Shown piece after piece: positions 8,571-16,846 of a stretch of DNA of 64,000 bases. The stretch is from Falsiroseomonas tokyonensis. Its GTDB lineage: Bacteria > Pseudomonadota > Alphaproteobacteria > Acetobacterales > Acetobacteraceae. The stretch covers positions 248,001-312,000 of the forward strand of contig NZ_JAFNJS010000004.1 in assembly GCF_019024325.1 (NCBI RefSeq). Reading direction: 5' to 3'. The notes beneath the pieces are model-generated. The model searched no databases, was not told where the DNA came from, and saw only the letters and a program-made list of their open reading frames with translations. Both the position numbers and the translations under genes were made by a program. The first letter of the stretch is position 1, and each line of letters opens with the position of its first letter.

Positions 8571-8618
8571 CCCCCACCCAACCCTCCCCCGTTTACGGGG
8601 GAGGGTCGGGGTGGGGGG
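8571..8618. terminator. Long palindromic hairpin downstream of the mrp operon
   Basis: A perfect 11-base stem, ACCCTCCCCCG at 8581-8591 and its complement at 8596-8606, has a four-base TTTA loop. Outer arms (CCCCCACCC at 8571-8579 against GGGGTGGGGG) extend it with a small bulge. It lies 15 bases beyond the mrpG stop in the direction of mrp transcription. It has no U tract, so it may be a repeated intergenic palindrome that also stabilises or ends the transcript. Confidence 0.6.
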
Positions 8619-8632
8619 AACGCGCAGCCCCC

Positions 8633-9010
8633 TCACCCCTCCGGCCTCTCCTCCCGCGCCGGCAGCGGCGGCAGCGGCGGCACTTCCGGGTTGCCCTCCT
8701 GCTGGTCGCGATACAGCGCCGCGCGGGCCAGCAGCATCAGCGTGACCGGCGTCGTCACCACCATGAAGGCCGCGATCAGCAGCTCATGCAGCACCGGCCG
8801 CGCCTGGGTGACGGAGAAGAACAGCATCGAGGCCACGAGCACGCAGCCGATGCCGAGCGAGGTGGCCAGTGTCGGCGCATGGATCCGGTCGTAGAAGCTG
8901 TGCAGCCGCAGCAAGCCGATGGAGCCGACCAGCGCCAGCGCCGAACCGGCCAGCAGCAGCAGCGCCACCGGCACGGCGAGCCAGAGCGAGACCTCGGCCT
9001 GCGCCATCAT
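8633..9010 (-). CDS. mrpG: Mrp Na+/H+ antiporter subunit G
   Basis: A 125-residue membrane protein with three predicted hydrophobic helices (about residues 10-32, 45-65 and 72-95) and the conserved GSIGLLRLHSFYDRIHAPT segment of MrpG/PhaG. The tail is Pro- and Glu-rich and hydrophilic. It is the last gene of the mrp operon and overlaps mrpF by four bases. MrpG is a small structural subunit of the multisubunit cation/proton antiporter in the cytoplasmic membrane, needed for complex assembly. Met1 and Met2 are adjacent, so the start may be one codon later. Confidence 0.92.
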   Translation of the reverse strand: MMAQAEVSLWLAVPVALLLLAGSALALVGSIGLLRLHSFYDRIHAPTLATSLGIGCVLVASMLFFSVTQARPVLHELLIAAFMVVTTPVTLMLLARAALYRDQQEGNPEVPPLPPLPAREERPEG

Positions 9011-9303
9011 TCGATCACCTCCCCCCGCATCAGGAACTTGGCCAGCGCCGCGGTGGCGACGAAGCCCAGCAGCGCGATCAGCAGCGCGGCCTCGAAGTAA
9101 TGGGTGCTGCCGGTGCGGATGCCGAAGACCAGCAGCAGCATGGCGGCATTCACATACATGGTGTCCAGCGCCAGCACCCGGTCCTGCGCCCGCGGCCCGC
9201 GCAGCGCGCGGAAGGCGGCGCAGCCCATGGAGGCCACCAGCAGGATCTGCGCGCCCAGCAGCGACCAGGACAGGACGGACCAGGCGAGCTCTTCCAGGGT
9301 CAT
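9007..9303 (-). CDS. mrpF: Mrp Na+/H+ antiporter subunit F
   Basis: A 98-residue protein with three hydrophobic segments. The motif RGPRAQDRVLALDTMYVNA is diagnostic of MrpF/PhaF (RGPxxxDRVLALD). The ATG at 9303 overlaps the mrpE stop by four bases, and its own stop overlaps mrpG, so the tail genes are translationally coupled. It is a small subunit of the Mrp complex thought to lie between the antiporter-like subunits. Confidence 0.92.
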   Translation of the reverse strand: MTLEELAWSVLSWSLLGAQILLVASMGCAAFRALRGPRAQDRVLALDTMYVNAAMLLLVFGIRTGSTHYFEAALLIALLGFVATAALAKFLMRGEVIE

Positions 9304-9791
9304 TCGAAGATCTCCATCAGCCGGGCCTCCCAGCGGTCCTTGATGATGCCGACCCAGGCCTCCTCGTCGATCAGGTCGAGCACATGTAGCAGCATGGTGT
9401 TCTCCACGCTGTCGTATTCCACCCAGACGGTGCCCGGCGTGGTGGTCAGGATGCAGGCCAGCGCCGCCAGGCCATAGGGGCTGCGCATCTGAAGCCGCAC
9501 CCGCACGAAGCCGGACCGCCGCGGCTGCCAGCCGCCGCGGCGCAGGATGATGCGCGCCACATCGGCGTTCGATCGCAGCACCTCCACCAGCACCAGGCCC
9601 AGCAGGCGCGGAATGCCGGCCAGCCGGCGCAGGCGCCCGTCCGGCGGGGTGAGGGAGACCAGCATCCAGCCGCCGGCCAGGCCGAAACCCGCCGCCAGCA
9701 GCAGGCTGCCCGGCTTCACGCTGCCGACCAGCAGCAGCCAGAGCGCGGCCAACGACACAGCGAAGACCGGGAAGGGCAGCAGGCGCCTCAT
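9300..9791 (-). CDS. mrpE: Mrp Na+/H+ antiporter subunit E
   Basis: The protein has 163 residues with two N-terminal transmembrane helices (about 5-22 and 27-47) followed by a cytoplasmic domain. ANSITPGT-like and DIEEAWVG-like family segments appear as CILTTTPGTVWVEY and LDLIDEEAWVGIIKDRWEARL. The start at 9791 (MRRLLPFPVF) overlaps the mrpD stop by four bases. In-frame sequence upstream lies within mrpD and is not protein-like. MrpE is required for assembly or full activity of the antiporter. Confidence 0.92.
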   Translation of the reverse strand: MRRLLPFPVFAVSLAALWLLLVGSVKPGSLLLAAGFGLAGGWMLVSLTPPDGRLRRLAGIPRLLGLVLVEVLRSNADVARIILRRGGWQPRRSGFVRVRLQMRSPYGLAALACILTTTPGTVWVEYDSVENTMLLHVLDLIDEEAWVGIIKDRWEARLMEIFE

Positions 9792-11371
9792 CGCACCCGC
9801 TCCGCTGGCGGCGCGGCCAGCACGCCGCCCAGATAGCCGCCCGGGGCATGCAGCGCCTGGGCGGTGTCCTGCATGTAGCGCATCACCGGCCCCGCCCCGG
9901 CGCTGAGCGCGACGCAAAGCAGCAGCAGCAGGCCGATGGGCGCGATCTCGATCACCCGGATCGCCGGGGTGCGCCGGGCGGGGGAGGCCCAGAAGACCTC
10001 GATGCCGGCGCGCAGCATGGCCACCACCGCCGCCAGGCCCGACAGCACCAGAGCGCCGAGCAGCACCCAGCTCAGCGCCGGCACCGGCCCCGCGCCCAGC
10101 AGCGGCGAGAGGATGGCAAATTTCGCCAGGAACCCCGAAAGCGGTGGCAGCCCGGCCAGCAGCAGCGTGCAGGTCAGGAAGGCGAAGCCGAGGATGGCGA
10201 GCGAGCCTGGGATGACGACGCCGACCTCATCTTCCTCATCCTCCTCCTCCTCCTCGCCGCTGCCGAAGGCTTCGCGGGTCACCGCCAGCACGTCGGCGCC
10301 CACCTCCCGCCCCCGCTCCACCAGCTCGATCAGCAGGAAGAAGGCGCCGATCGCGAGAACGGAGGTGGTGAGGTAGAACAGCGCGCCGGCGGTGGCCGCC
10401 ACCTGCCCCGTGCCGATCGCGGCCAGCAGCGTGCCGGAGGAGACCATGACGCTGGCGCCGGCCAGCCGCGACAGGTTCTGCGTCGCCAGCACGGCGATGG
10501 AGCCGAAGGCGATGGTCGCCAGGCCGCCCAGCGTGATCAGGGTGCCGCCGAAGCCGATGGACTCCCCCGCATCCGTGCCGAACAGCAGCAGCCAGACGCG
10601 CAGCACCGCATAGATGCCGACCTTGCTGAGGATGGACAGTACCGCGGCCGCCGGCGTGCTGGCCGCCGCATAGGTGGGTGAAAGCCAGAAGCCCAGCGGC
10701 CACATCGCCGCCTTGGTCAGGAAGGCAATGCCGAGGATGGCGGCCCCGGCCTCCAGCAGCGCGCGATCCTCCGGCGCCACATTGCGCATGCGCATGGCGA
10801 GGTCCGCCATGTTGAGCGTGCCGCTGATGCCGTAGATGACGCTGACGCCCACCAGGAACAGCAGCGAGGCGACCAGGTTGACGATGATGTAGTGCAGCCC
10901 CGCCCGCACCCGCGCGGTGCCGGAGCCATGCAGCGCCAGGCCGTAGGAGGCGGCCAGCATCACCTCGAAGAAGACGAACAGGTTGAACAGGTCGCCGGTC
11001 AGGAAGGCGCCGTTCAGCCCCATCAACTGGAACTGGAACAGCGGGTGGAAATTGGGCCCGGCGCGATGCCAGCGGGCGAGCGAGAAGGTGAAGGCCGCGG
11101 CGCCCAGGATGGCGACCAGCAGCAGCATCAGCGCGGACAGCCGGTCCAGCACCAGCACGATGCCGAACAGCGCCGGCCAGTCGCCCAGCCGATAGACCCG
11201 GACCACCGGCGCATCCGCCAGGCCCAGCAGCAGCACCGCCAGCACCACCAGGCCGAGGCAGGAGGCCAGGCCCAGCGCCACCGTCGCGCCACGCCAGCGG
11301 TCCCCGATCAGGATCATGGCGATGCCGGCCAGCATCGGCAGGACGATCGGCGCGATGGTCAGGTGGTCCAT
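9788..11371 (-). CDS. mrpD: Mrp Na+/H+ antiporter subunit D (proton-translocating NuoN/L-like)
   Basis: A polytopic protein of about 527 residues homologous to the antiporter-like subunits of complex I. The key TM5 glutamate is in NLFVFFEVMLAASYGL and the TM7 lysine in LTKAAMWPLGFWL. An unusual Glu/Asp-rich insert (GEEEEEDEEDE) occurs at about residues 372-383 in a loop between helices. A GTG at 11383, overlapping the mrpC stop as GTGA with a GGGA purine box upstream, is an alternative start that adds four residues. It acts with MrpA in proton and sodium exchange across the cytoplasmic membrane. Confidence 0.93.
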   Translation of the reverse strand: MDHLTIAPIVLPMLAGIAMILIGDRWRGATVALGLASCLGLVVLAVLLLGLADAPVVRVYRLGDWPALFGIVLVLDRLSALMLLLVAILGAAAFTFSLARWHRAGPNFHPLFQFQLMGLNGAFLTGDLFNLFVFFEVMLAASYGLALHGSGTARVRAGLHYIIVNLVASLLFLVGVSVIYGISGTLNMADLAMRMRNVAPEDRALLEAGAAILGIAFLTKAAMWPLGFWLSPTYAAASTPAAAVLSILSKVGIYAVLRVWLLLFGTDAGESIGFGGTLITLGGLATIAFGSIAVLATQNLSRLAGASVMVSSGTLLAAIGTGQVAATAGALFYLTTSVLAIGAFFLLIELVERGREVGADVLAVTREAFGSGEEEEEDEEDEVGVVIPGSLAILGFAFLTCTLLLAGLPPLSGFLAKFAILSPLLGAGPVPALSWVLLGALVLSGLAAVVAMLRAGIEVFWASPARRTPAIRVIEIAPIGLLLLLCVALSAGAGPVMRYMQDTAQALHAPGGYLGGVLAAPPAERVR

Positions 11372-11379
11372 CCAGCCGG

Positions 11380-11724
11380 TCACCGGTCGCGTTCCCGGCC
11401 ATCCACATGGTCCGTGCCGGTCAGGCCGCGCGCGGCCAGCAGCACCACCAGCAGCAGCGCCGTGGTGGCGAAGCCGATGACGATGGCGGTCAGCACCAGC
11501 GCCTGCGGCAGCGGATCCGCATAGCGGGCCAGCGTGCCCATCTCGCCCTTCTCCAGGATGGCCGCGGCGCCGGTGCGTAGCCCGCCGGTGGAGAAGATGA
11601 ACAGGTTCACGGCATAGGAGAGCAGCGACAGGCCGATGATGACCTGGAAGGTGCGCGGCCGCAGCAGAAGCCAGATGCCGGAGCCGGCAAGCACGCCGAT
11701 GGCCAAGGACAGGACGAGTTCCAT
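11380..11724 (-). CDS. mrpC: Mrp Na+/H+ antiporter subunit C (NuoK-like)
   Basis: A 114-residue protein with three transmembrane helices, homologous to NuoK/MnhC. The conserved segment LSYAVNLFIFSTGG and PLPQALVLTAIVIGFATTA are typical. The ATG shares bases with the mrpA stop, indicating coupling. A charged tail (GTDHVDGRERDR) ends the protein. It forms part of the membrane arm of the Mrp antiporter. Confidence 0.93.
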   Translation of the reverse strand: MELVLSLAIGVLAGSGIWLLLRPRTFQVIIGLSLLSYAVNLFIFSTGGLRTGAAAILEKGEMGTLARYADPLPQALVLTAIVIGFATTALLLVVLLAARGLTGTDHVDGRERDR

Positions 11725-14672
11725 CAGCCGCCCCCCGCCACGCCAAGCTTCGGCCGTTCCGGCGCCGGCTCCGGCACCGCCTTCGGCACGCTCCGGTGGG
11801 CGCGCACCGACTGGTGCGCGAGCGCGATCAGCATCAGCAGCGTGGCGCCCACCACCAGCGCGAAGACGCCGATATCGAAGACCAGCGCGCTGGCCACCGG
11901 AATCCGGCCGATCACCGGCAGGTCCGCATAGTCGAAATAGGAGGTCAGGAAGGGCTTGCTGAAGGCCCAGGCGGCCAGGCCCGTGCCGGTGGACAGCAGC
12001 AGGCCGGTGCCGATCCAGAGCTGCGGCCGCAGCCGCAGCCGGTCCTCGGTCCAGTCCGTGCCGCCGACCATGTAGAGCAGGATGATGGCAATCGCCACGA
12101 CCATGCCGGCGGAGAAGCCGCCGCCCGGCAGGTCATGCCCGCGCAGCAGCAGGAAGAAGGCGGTGACGATCATGATCGGGAAGACCAGCCGGGTCAGCAT
12201 GAAGGGCACCAGCAGCCAGTCGGAGCCCGGCCCGCTGGCGGCACCGTGGCGGCTGCCCCCCTCGGCACCCGGCGCCTGGTCGCGCTGCTGTTCCGGCACC
12301 TGCCGGCTATCGGCGGCGGGGCGGAAGCGGCGCAGCAGGGCGAAGGTGGCCAGCGCCACGGCGGCGACCACGAAGATCTCGCCCAGCGTGTCGAAGCCGC
12401 GGAAATCCACCAGGATGACATTCACCACATTGGTGCCGCCGCCCTCGGTATAGCCACGCTCCAGGAAATGCTGCGCCAGCAGGTCGGCCGGCGTGCGGGT
12501 CATCACCACATAGCTGAGCGCCGCCATGCCGAGGCCGGCGCCGAGCGCGATGGCCAGGTCGCGGGCGCGCCGGCCGCGCGTCAGCACCTCCGGCCCCCGA
12601 TCCCCCGGCACCTGGCGGCGCTTGGGCAGCCAGCGCAGGCCGAGCAGCAGAAGCACGGTGGTGACGATCTCGACCGTCAGCTGGGTCAGGGCGAGGTCCG
12701 GCGCGGAGAACCAGACGAAGGTGATGCAGACCATCAGGCCCGCGCCGCCCACCAGGATCAGCGCCGCCAGCCGGTGGTACTTGGCCTGCCAGGCGGCCCC
12801 CAGCGCGCAGGCGGCGCCTACCGCCCAGATCAGCACCAGCACGGGGTCGATCGGCGCCGGCACCAGGTTGCCGGGGCCGAGGCCCCGCAGCCAGACCGCG
12901 GCCCCCCCGGCCACGATCGCCGCGCCCAGGATCAGCCGGAGCTGCGGCTGCAGGCGTTGCGTGCCGGCCCGGCGTTCCAGCAGCCGCGCCAGGCGCCAGG
13001 AGAGGAAGACCATGCTGCGTTCGAAGATGCGGCGGCCTTCCAGGCGGCGGATCAGCGGCGGGCCGTCCATGACGCGCAGCCGGTCCTGCAGCAGCAGGTA
13101 CAGCACCACGCCGCCGGCCAGCGCCAGCACGCTCATCAGCAACGGCAGGTTGAAGCCGTGCCAGACGGAAAGGCTGTAGGCCGGCATGGCATCGCCCAGC
13201 ACGGATTGCGCGGCGAAATGCAGGAAGGGGCCGACGGTGGCCGCGGGCAGCACGCCCACCATGATGCAGACCAGCACCAGGATCTCGACCGGGAAGCGCA
13301 TCCAGCTCGCCGGCTCATGCGGCGTCTTGGGCAGGTCCGTGGGCTCCGGCCCGAAGAAGGCGCCATGGATGAAGCGCAGCGAATAGGTGACGCTGAAGGC
13401 GCTGGCCAGCATGGCGGCGAAGGGCAGGATGTTCAGCAGGGTGAAGACCGGCGCCTCGGCCGACAGCGCCTCGGCGAAGAACATCTCCTTCGAGATGAAG
13501 CCGTTCAGCAGCGGCACGCCGGCCATGGCCGCGGCGGCGACCAGCGCCAGCCGCGCGGTGAAGGGCATCGATCGGTTGAGCCCCGACAGGCGGCGGATGT
13601 CGCGCGTGCCCGTCTCATGGTCGATGATGCCGGCCGCCATGAAGAGCGAGCATTTGAAGGCGGCGTGGTTCAGGATGTGGAAGATGGCGGCAACCAGGGC
13701 CAGCTCGCTCTTCAGCCCCAGCAGCAGGGTGATCAGGCCCAGATGGCTGATGGTGGAATAGGCCAGCAGCCCCTTCAGGTCGTTCTGGAAGATGGCGATA
13801 TAGGCGCCGATCAGCATGGTGATCAGCCCGGCCCCGCCGACCAGCCAGGTCCATTCCTCGGTCCCCGCCATCACCGGCCAGAGCCGCGCCAGCAGGAAGA
13901 CGCCGGCCTTCACCAGGGTTGCCGAATGCAGATAGGCCGAGACCGGCGTCGGCGCCGCCATGGCGTGCGGCAGCCAGAAGTGGAAGGGGAATTGCGCGCT
14001 TTTGGTCAGCGCGCCCAGCAGGATCAGCAGCAGCGCCAGCAGATACAGCGGATGGTCGCGGATCACATCGCCCGAGGCCAGCACCACCTCCAGGTCGTAG
14101 CTGCCGACGATATGGCCGAGCACCAGCATGCCGGCGAACAGCGCCAGGCCGCCCGCCCCGGTGATGGTCATGGCCATGCGCGCGCCGTCGCGCGCCGCCG
14201 CCGTGTGGTGCCAATAGCCGATCAGCAGGAAGGAGAAGAGGCTGGTCAGCTCCCAGAAGAAGGCCAGCTGGATCAGGTTGCCCGCCATCACCAGGCCGGT
14301 CATCGCGCCCATGAAGGCCAGCAGGAAGGCGAAGATGCGCGGGACCGGATCCTCGGCCGACATGTAGTAGCGGGCATACAGCACCACCAGCGCGCCGATG
14401 CCGGTGACCATGCCGGCGAACAGCCAGGCGAAGCCATCCATCCGCAGCACCAGGTTCAGCCCGAGGCTCGGCATCCATTCGAATTCCGCCCGCAGCACCC
14501 CGCCGGCCGCGACCGTCGGATAGGCGGCCCAGACCAGCGCCAGGTTGACCAGCGCGATGGCGCCGGCGAGGCCCGCCGCGGTATTGCGCGCACGGCGCGG
14601 CAGGACCCCGGCCGCGAAGCTGCCGAGGAAGGGCAGGACAAGAAGGGTCAGCAGCAGCAGGGCGTCGGGCAT
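11724..14672 (-). CDS. mrpA: Mrp Na+/H+ antiporter subunit A fused to subunit B
   Basis: A 982-residue membrane protein. The N-terminal two thirds resemble NuoL, with the glutamate in AFFWELTSLFSFLLIGYW and the lysine/histidine region LTKSAQFPFHFWLPHAM, ahead of SAYLHSATLVKAGVFLLARL. The NuoJ-like MrpA tail follows near 640-790. A C-terminal MrpB domain is recognised by FPIMIVTAFFLLLRGHDLPGGGFSAGM-type sequence from about residue 840. No separate mrpB exists, so this is the group with fused MrpA/B. A 30-residue hydrophilic linker joins the parts. The gene starts nine bases after the IIA-Ntr-like gene and leads the structural operon. Confidence 0.93.
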   Translation of the reverse strand: MPDALLLLTLLVLPFLGSFAAGVLPRRARNTAAGLAGAIALVNLALVWAAYPTVAAGGVLRAEFEWMPSLGLNLVLRMDGFAWLFAGMVTGIGALVVLYARYYMSAEDPVPRIFAFLLAFMGAMTGLVMAGNLIQLAFFWELTSLFSFLLIGYWHHTAAARDGARMAMTITGAGGLALFAGMLVLGHIVGSYDLEVVLASGDVIRDHPLYLLALLLILLGALTKSAQFPFHFWLPHAMAAPTPVSAYLHSATLVKAGVFLLARLWPVMAGTEEWTWLVGGAGLITMLIGAYIAIFQNDLKGLLAYSTISHLGLITLLLGLKSELALVAAIFHILNHAAFKCSLFMAAGIIDHETGTRDIRRLSGLNRSMPFTARLALVAAAAMAGVPLLNGFISKEMFFAEALSAEAPVFTLLNILPFAAMLASAFSVTYSLRFIHGAFFGPEPTDLPKTPHEPASWMRFPVEILVLVCIMVGVLPAATVGPFLHFAAQSVLGDAMPAYSLSVWHGFNLPLLMSVLALAGGVVLYLLLQDRLRVMDGPPLIRRLEGRRIFERSMVFLSWRLARLLERRAGTQRLQPQLRLILGAAIVAGGAAVWLRGLGPGNLVPAPIDPVLVLIWAVGAACALGAAWQAKYHRLAALILVGGAGLMVCITFVWFSAPDLALTQLTVEIVTTVLLLLGLRWLPKRRQVPGDRGPEVLTRGRRARDLAIALGAGLGMAALSYVVMTRTPADLLAQHFLERGYTEGGGTNVVNVILVDFRGFDTLGEIFVVAAVALATFALLRRFRPAADSRQVPEQQRDQAPGAEGGSRHGAASGPGSDWLLVPFMLTRLVFPIMIVTAFFLLLRGHDLPGGGFSAGMVVAIAIILLYMVGGTDWTEDRLRLRPQLWIGTGLLLSTGTGLAAWAFSKPFLTSYFDYADLPVIGRIPVASALVFDIGVFALVVGATLLMLIALAHQSVRAHRSVPKAVPEPAPERPKLGVAGGG

Positions 14673-14681
14673 CCGATCAGG

Positions 14682-15161
14682 TCAATCCGCCTCGGGCATC
14701 GAATCCACCGACCGTCCGTGCCGGTGCAGCAGCGCCACCACCTCCTCCGGCGTGGCGGCGGCGCGCAGCTGGCGCAGCGCCGCCGGCTCCCGCAGTGCGC
14801 GGCAGGTGTCGGACAGCGCGGGCAGGAAGCCTTCCGGCGCGGCTTCCGGCCAGAGCACCAGGATCACCAGGTCCACCGGCTCATCGTCCTTCGCCTCGTA
14901 GTCGATCGGGCGCTTCAGGCGGGCGAAGAGCATCACGGGCGGGGACTCGCCGGGCAGGCGGGCATGCGGCAGGGCGACGCCGCGGCCGAGCGCGGTGGAG
15001 CCGAGGTTCTCGCGATCCTCCAGCGCCTCCAGGATCTCCTGTTCCGGCCTTCCCAGGCGCTGCGCGGCCTCCGCCGCCAGGGTCTGCAGCAAAGCGCGCT
15101 TGCTGCCGGCGCCGAGGTCGAGCCGGACATCGGCGGCGGAAATGCGTTCGGTGATGGCCAT
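14682..15161 (-). CDS. PTS IIA-Ntr-like (PtsN-type) domain protein
   Basis: A 159-residue soluble protein with the fold of PTS fructose/nitrogen IIA domains. The phosphorylatable histidine is His66 in GRGVALPHARLPG, and LGSTALG precedes it as in PtsN. There are no EIIB or EIIC domains. It is the first gene of the mrp operon, nine bases before mrpA, so it may regulate the antiporter or link it to nitrogen-PTS phosphorylation and potassium status. In E. coli, PtsN binds K+ transport regulators; the link to Mrp here is inferred from position only. Confidence 0.82.
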   Translation of the reverse strand: MAITERISAADVRLDLGAGSKRALLQTLAAEAAQRLGRPEQEILEALEDRENLGSTALGRGVALPHARLPGESPPVMLFARLKRPIDYEAKDDEPVDLVILVLWPEAAPEGFLPALSDTCRALREPAALRQLRAAATPEEVVALLHRHGRSVDSMPEAD

Positions 15162-15373
15162 GGTCCCCTACCCTTCTGCGGCGCCTCGGCCACCTCACCC
15201 ATCGGCTGCCCTCGCCCAGGCGGCCATGCGCAAGTGGATGCTCGCCGGCCGGCGGGACGGGATGCAACGGGCCTAGTCGATATATGAACTGGGTGCAATC
15301 CGCCGGACGGGCGGGCTGCCTGGGCTGAAGCGGGTTTGAAGCGCGCGGGTTCCCTGGGCTGCGGACGGCTGCC

Positions 15374-16846
15374 TCAGCGAACCGCTTCCAGCACGCTGGC
15401 GCGCGCGCCCTGGGCCACCAGACGGGCCAGGGCCGCCTGCACCGCCGGGCGGAAGACCGGGTGGCGGGGCAGGTCCTCGCCGAAGATGGCCGGGATGGCC
15501 AGCAGCCGGTCCGCCAGGGCGGCGGGGTCGGCCAGGCCAGGGGCGCAGGCCTGGGACAGTTCCGTGATCAGCGGATCGCGCAGATGGATGGGGGCCCCGC
15601 CCTCATCCACGCCCACCGTGTAGCGCATCCACCCGGCTACGCCGAGCACCAGGCAGTCGATCGGCCGGCCCTGTTCCAGCGCCGCGCGGATCGTGCCGAG
15701 CAAACGCTGCGGCAGCTTCTGGCTGCCATCCATGGCGATCTGGCTGGTCTGGTGGCGCAGCGCCTGGTTGCGGAAGCGGGAGAGCAGCCGGGCCGCATAG
15801 TCGTGCAGGTCCAGCCCTGGCGGCGGCGCCAGATGCGGCATCACCTCCGCCCAGAAGGCGTCCAGGAAGGCGCTGAAGGCCGGGTCGGCCGCGGCATCGG
15901 CCACCGTCCCGTGCCCCGCCAGATAGCCGAGATAGGCCAGCGCCGAATGGGCGCCGTTCAGCATGCGCAGCTTCGCCAGTTCGAAGGGCGCGACATCGGC
16001 GGCGAATTCCGCGCCAGCGATGGCCCAGTCGGGCCGACCGGTGGGGAAGTGGTCCTCGATCACCCATTGGCTGAAGCGTTCCCCCACCACCGGCCAGGCA
16101 TCCTGCAGCCCGAGCGCGGCGGCGATGCGGGCGCGGTCCTCATCCGTGGTGGCGGGCACGATGCGGTCCACCATGGTGCAGGGGAAGGCCACCTCGCCTG
16201 CGATCCAGGCGCCGAGATCGGGATCCCGCAGCGCGGCCAGGCGGGCGGTGAGCCTGCGGGTGGTGGCGCCATTGGCGGGCAGGTTGTCGCAGGACAGCAC
16301 GGTGAAGGGCGGCGTGCCGGCAGCGCGGCGGCGGCGCAGCGCCTCCACCAGGAAGCCCGGCGCGGAGCGCGGCGCGACGGGCAACGCCAGGTCGTGGCGA
16401 ATGTCGGGATGCGCCTCGTCCAGCGCGCCGCTGGCCGGGTCGTGGCAATAGCCCTTCTCGGTGACGGTCAGGGAGACGATGCGCGTCGCCGGCGCGGCCA
16501 TGGCGGCCAGCAGCGCCTCCGGATCCTCCGGCGCCACATGCAGGCCGCGCAGGGCGCCGATCACCTGCAGGCGCTCCGCCGCGCCCTCCCGCTCGGCAAA
16601 GGCATAGAGGCCGCCTTGTGGGCACAGGGCATTGCGCGTGGCGGGGCTGCGCAGGCTGGCGGCGACGATGCCCCAGTCCCGGGCGCCGGCGCGCAGCACC
16701 GCCTCCGTCATCACCGCCTGGTGCGCGCGGTGGAAGGCGCCGAGGCCGAGATGCACGATGCCGGGGGTGACGGCGGCCCGGTCATAGCCCGGCCGCAGCA
16801 CATGCGGCCGCAGATGCGTCAGCTTCGCGCCCGAAAGGCGCATCAT
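15374..16846 (-). CDS. uxuB: Mannitol dehydrogenase-family oxidoreductase (fructuronate reductase)
   Basis: This 490-residue NAD-dependent enzyme is of the polyol dehydrogenase/UxuB family. The Rossmann motif GLGAFHRAHQ is near residue 34 and the catalytic K-x4-N-x2-H pattern appears in KLRMLNGAHS. With UxuA as upstream partner, the expected reaction is interconversion of D-fructuronate and D-mannonate. The gene overlaps uxuA by four bases and is the last gene of the sugar-acid operon. A broader mannitol or arabinitol dehydrogenase role cannot be excluded by sequence, but the context favours fructuronate. Confidence 0.87.
   Translation of the reverse strand: MMRLSGAKLTHLRPHVLRPGYDRAAVTPGIVHLGLGAFHRAHQAVMTEAVLRAGARDWGIVAASLRSPATRNALCPQGGLYAFAEREGAAERLQVIGALRGLHVAPEDPEALLAAMAAPATRIVSLTVTEKGYCHDPASGALDEAHPDIRHDLALPVAPRSAPGFLVEALRRRRAAGTPPFTVLSCDNLPANGATTRRLTARLAALRDPDLGAWIAGEVAFPCTMVDRIVPATTDEDRARIAAALGLQDAWPVVGERFSQWVIEDHFPTGRPDWAIAGAEFAADVAPFELAKLRMLNGAHSALAYLGYLAGHGTVADAAADPAFSAFLDAFWAEVMPHLAPPPGLDLHDYAARLLSRFRNQALRHQTSQIAMDGSQKLPQRLLGTIRAALEQGRPIDCLVLGVAGWMRYTVGVDEGGAPIHLRDPLITELSQACAPGLADPAALADRLLAIPAIFGEDLPRHPVFRPAVQAALARLVAQGARASVLEAVR

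Noticed and set aside
11796-15287. A 1163-codon open frame on the plus strand opposite the mrp operon
   Set aside because: Its product is Gln/His/Arg/Gly-rich low-complexity sequence, as expected from the antisense frame of GC-rich genes, and the minus-strand Mrp proteins are unmistakable.
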